This document shows, piece after piece, positions 62,265-64,000 of a stretch of DNA of 64,000 nt. The stretch is taken from assembly GCF_014873945.1 (NCBI RefSeq), contig NZ_JADBEC010000001.1:1674001-1738000 (forward strand). Reading direction: 5' to 3'. Positions within the stretch are counted from its first letter, which is position 1. Each line of letters starts with the position of its first letter. The translations under genes were made by a program, and so were the position numbers. The notes beneath the pieces were generated by a model. The model had not been told where the DNA came from. It made no database searches and saw only the letters and a list, made by a program, of their open reading frames with translations. This stretch comes from Rhizobium viscosum. GTDB taxonomy: Bacteria; Pseudomonadota; Alphaproteobacteria; Rhizobiales; Rhizobiaceae.

Positions 62265-64000
62265 ATGGTAGCCAGACGCAGATCAGACGACAGGATCGAA
62301 CCGTCCTTCAACGGCCGTGGCGGCCGTGAGGAGGATGACGAGTTCGCGCTCGATGACGACGACCGCATCGACGGGCGGCACGGTTCCAAGCGTCCGTCGC
62401 GATCGCCCGCTCCCCGCCGCACACCGGCAAAGCGTCGTCGTGAGCCACGCGAGCGCGAAGGCGGCGGGCTGTTCGCGTTCCTGCGCAGGGTCGTCTACTG
62501 GTGCATCGTGCTTGGCATCTGGGCCGGCATCGGTGTTGCCGGCCTCGTGTTCTATTATGGTTCGCGCATGCCGAGCGCCAGCACCTGGGCAATCCCGGAA
62601 CGGCCGCCAAACGTCAAGATCACCGCCGTGGACGGCAGCGCGATCGCCAACCGCGGTGCGACCGGCGGCGAGGAGCTCTCCCTGGAGAACATGTCTCCCT
62701 ATATTCCCGAAGCGATCGTCGCCATCGAAGACCGACGCTTCTATTCGCATTTCGGCGTCGATCCGTTCGGGCTCGCACGCGCGTTCGTCAACAATGCGAC
62801 CGGCCAGCCGATCCAAGGCGGCTCGACGCTGACGCAGCAGCTCGCCAAAAACCTGTTCCTCTCGCCGGAGCGCACGCTCGAGCGCAAGGTGCAGGAAGTG
62901 CTGCTTTCCTTCTGGCTGGAGCAGAAATACACCAAGGACCAGATCCTTGCGATGTATCTGAACCGCGTCTATTTCGGCTCGAATGCCTATGGCGTGGAAG
63001 CGGCTTCCCGCCGCTATTTCAACAAGTCGGCGCGCGATGTGAATCTCGGCGAAGCGGCCCTGCTTGCGGGCCTCGTCAAAGCGCCGTCGCGTCTTTCGCC
63101 GGCCCGTGATCCGGAGGCGGCAAATGCCCGTGCGCAGGTCGTGCTGCAGGCGATGCGCGACCAGGGCTATATCAGCGACGGCGAGATCAAGACGGCGATG
63201 TCGCAGACGCCGGCTTCTGCCCGCAGCTACTGGTCGGGCGCCGGACAATATGTCGCCGATATGGTAATGGACGAGTTGCAGGGGCTAGTCGGCGACGTGA
63301 AGGAAGACGTCATTGTCGATACGACCATCGACAAGAATCTTGAAAAGAAAGCCGAACAGTCTCTGGTCAACGTGCTCGATAAGGAAGGCGGCAAGTTCGA
63401 TGCATCGCAGGCCGCCCTCGTCTCGATCGACGGTACGGGCGCGATCCGGGCGCTCGTCGGCGGCAGGGATTATGCGACGAGCCAGTTCAACCGCGCCGTC
63501 AAGGCCAAACGCCAGCCGGGCTCTTCCTTCAAGCCATTCGTTTACGCTGCCGCGCTCGAAAAGGGCCTGACACCGGATTCCGTTTTCAACGACGCGCCGA
63601 TCCGCATCGGCAACTGGACGCCGGAAAATTACGAGAAGAAATACAATGGCGAAGTGACGCTCCGCACTGCGCTCGCAAAGTCGCTCAATACAGTGGCCGC
63701 CCAACTCGTGATGTATGACGGGCCGGATCAGGTGATCAAGCTCGCCCACCGCCTCGGCATCGAATCCGACCTGCAGCCCAATGCCTCGATCGCGCTCGGC
63801 ACCTCGGAAGTGTCACTCATGGAGCTGACGGCCTCCTATGCCGCCTTCATGAACGGCGGCTACAAGGCGACCCCGCATGTGATCCGCAGGGTGACTACCG
63901 CAGACGGCAAGGTGCTTTACGAGAATACCTACGACAATCCGCCGCGTGTGCTTTCCGAGCAGATCGTTGCCGAAATGAACATGATGATGATGGGCGTCAT
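62265..64000 (+). CDS. Class A penicillin-binding protein (PBP1 family), runs off the right edge
   Basis: 578 codons are present before the window ends. An N-terminal cytoplasmic region rich in Arg and Asp is followed by one transmembrane helix at residues about 77-98. The glycosyltransferase (GT51) domain has AIEDRRFYSHFGVDP (catalytic Glu) and GGSTLTQQLAKNLF. The transpeptidase domain has the SxxK motif QPGSSFKPF near residue 420 and SLNTVAA (SxN) near 475. The KTG motif lies beyond the window. It polymerises and cross-links peptidoglycan at the inner membrane. The ATG at 62265 is the earliest good start; the AAGGG before it is distant. Confidence 0.92.
   Translation, partial: MVARRRSDDRIEPSFNGRGGREEDDEFALDDDDRIDGRHGSKRPSRSPAPRRTPAKRRREPREREGGGLFAFLRRVVYWCIVLGIWAGIGVAGLVFYYGSRMPSASTWAIPERPPNVKITAVDGSAIANRGATGGEELSLENMSPYIPEAIVAIEDRRFYSHFGVDPFGLARAFVNNATGQPIQGGSTLTQQLAKNLFLSPERTLERKVQEVLLSFWLEQKYTKDQILAMYLNRVYFGSNAYGVEAASRRYFNKSARDVNLGEAALLAGLVKAPSRLSPARDPEAANARAQVVLQAMRDQGYISDGEIKTAMSQTPASARSYWSGAGQYVADMVMDELQGLVGDVKEDVIVDTTIDKNLEKKAEQSLVNVLDKEGGKFDASQAALVSIDGTGAIRALVGGRDYATSQFNRAVKAKRQPGSSFKPFVYAAALEKGLTPDSVFNDAPIRIGNWTPENYEKKYNGEVTLRTALAKSLNTVAAQLVMYDGPDQVIKLAHRLGIESDLQPNASIALGTSEVSLMELTASYAAFMNGGYKATPHVIRRVTTADGKVLYENTYDNPPRVLSEQIVAEMNMMMMGV

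Overview
The window is chromosomal DNA from a GC-rich alphaproteobacterium, most likely a Rhizobium of the etli/leguminosarum type. The evidence is the rhizobial C-P lyase cluster, the yejABEF order, a probable alpha-r7 small RNA in the polA-marR interval, and several copies of RIME-like rhizobial intergenic repeats. Almost all of it is ordinary core chromosome. Small accessory islands sit at about 10.9-13.2 kb, 13.2-16.6 kb and 24.7-25.5 kb. No CRISPR array, rRNA gene, integrase or transposase was seen.

Region by region: (1) 0-9.6 kb is nucleoside salvage. The 3' end of add and upp read rightward. Leftward runs a long operon encoding a BMP-family nucleoside ABC importer (binding protein, ATPase, two permeases), then cdd, a purine nucleoside phosphorylase, deoC and deoA. 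Import is thus coupled to deamination, phosphorolysis and deoxyribose-phosphate cleavage. (2) 9.9-13.2 kb holds a small membrane protein, tRNA-Ser(GGA), a divergent alpha/beta-hydrolase/LysR pair and a small unknown gene. (3) 13.2-16.6 kb holds a large phage/satellite-type primase-ATPase, an AlpA/excisionase-like regulator and a nested inverted repeat array, probably a decayed mobile element. (4) 16.8-23.0 kb holds a secreted protein, a DUF72 protein, pncB, a small membrane protein, an AraC/GyrI-like regulator and a GhrA-like reductase, separated by repeats. (5) 23.0-29.7 kb is a yejABEF peptide/microcin-C-type importer with a PIN-toxin/antitoxin cassette lodged between yejE and yejF. (6) 29.9-38.3 kb holds a TetR/YecD-like pair, mepA, mgsA, glk, an MsbA-like exporter, dapB, gpmA and a transglutaminase-like gene.

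(7) 38.6-52.1 kb is a complete C-P lyase/phosphonate system: phnF divergent from phnGHIJKL, a hexapeptide transferase, phnCDE1E2, a DUF1045 protein, phnM, phnN and a GrpB-family gene. A Pho-box-like direct repeat and a PhnF-type palindrome lie in the phnF-phnG interval. phnP is absent, and the DUF1045 protein carries the two HxT motifs of 2H phosphoesterases, so it is the best candidate for the missing cyclic phosphodiesterase step. (8) 52.2-64.0 kb holds a soluble-looking FtsK, polA, a probable alpha-r7 sRNA, a MarR regulator, an MHYT-PAS protein that ends where a GGDEF domain should begin, an M20 peptidase, a small repeat-containing protein and the 5' part of a class A penicillin-binding protein.

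Start codons were chosen by ribosome-binding sites and family alignment wherever the longest open frame began too early. All functional calls come from reading sequence motifs; no database search was run.
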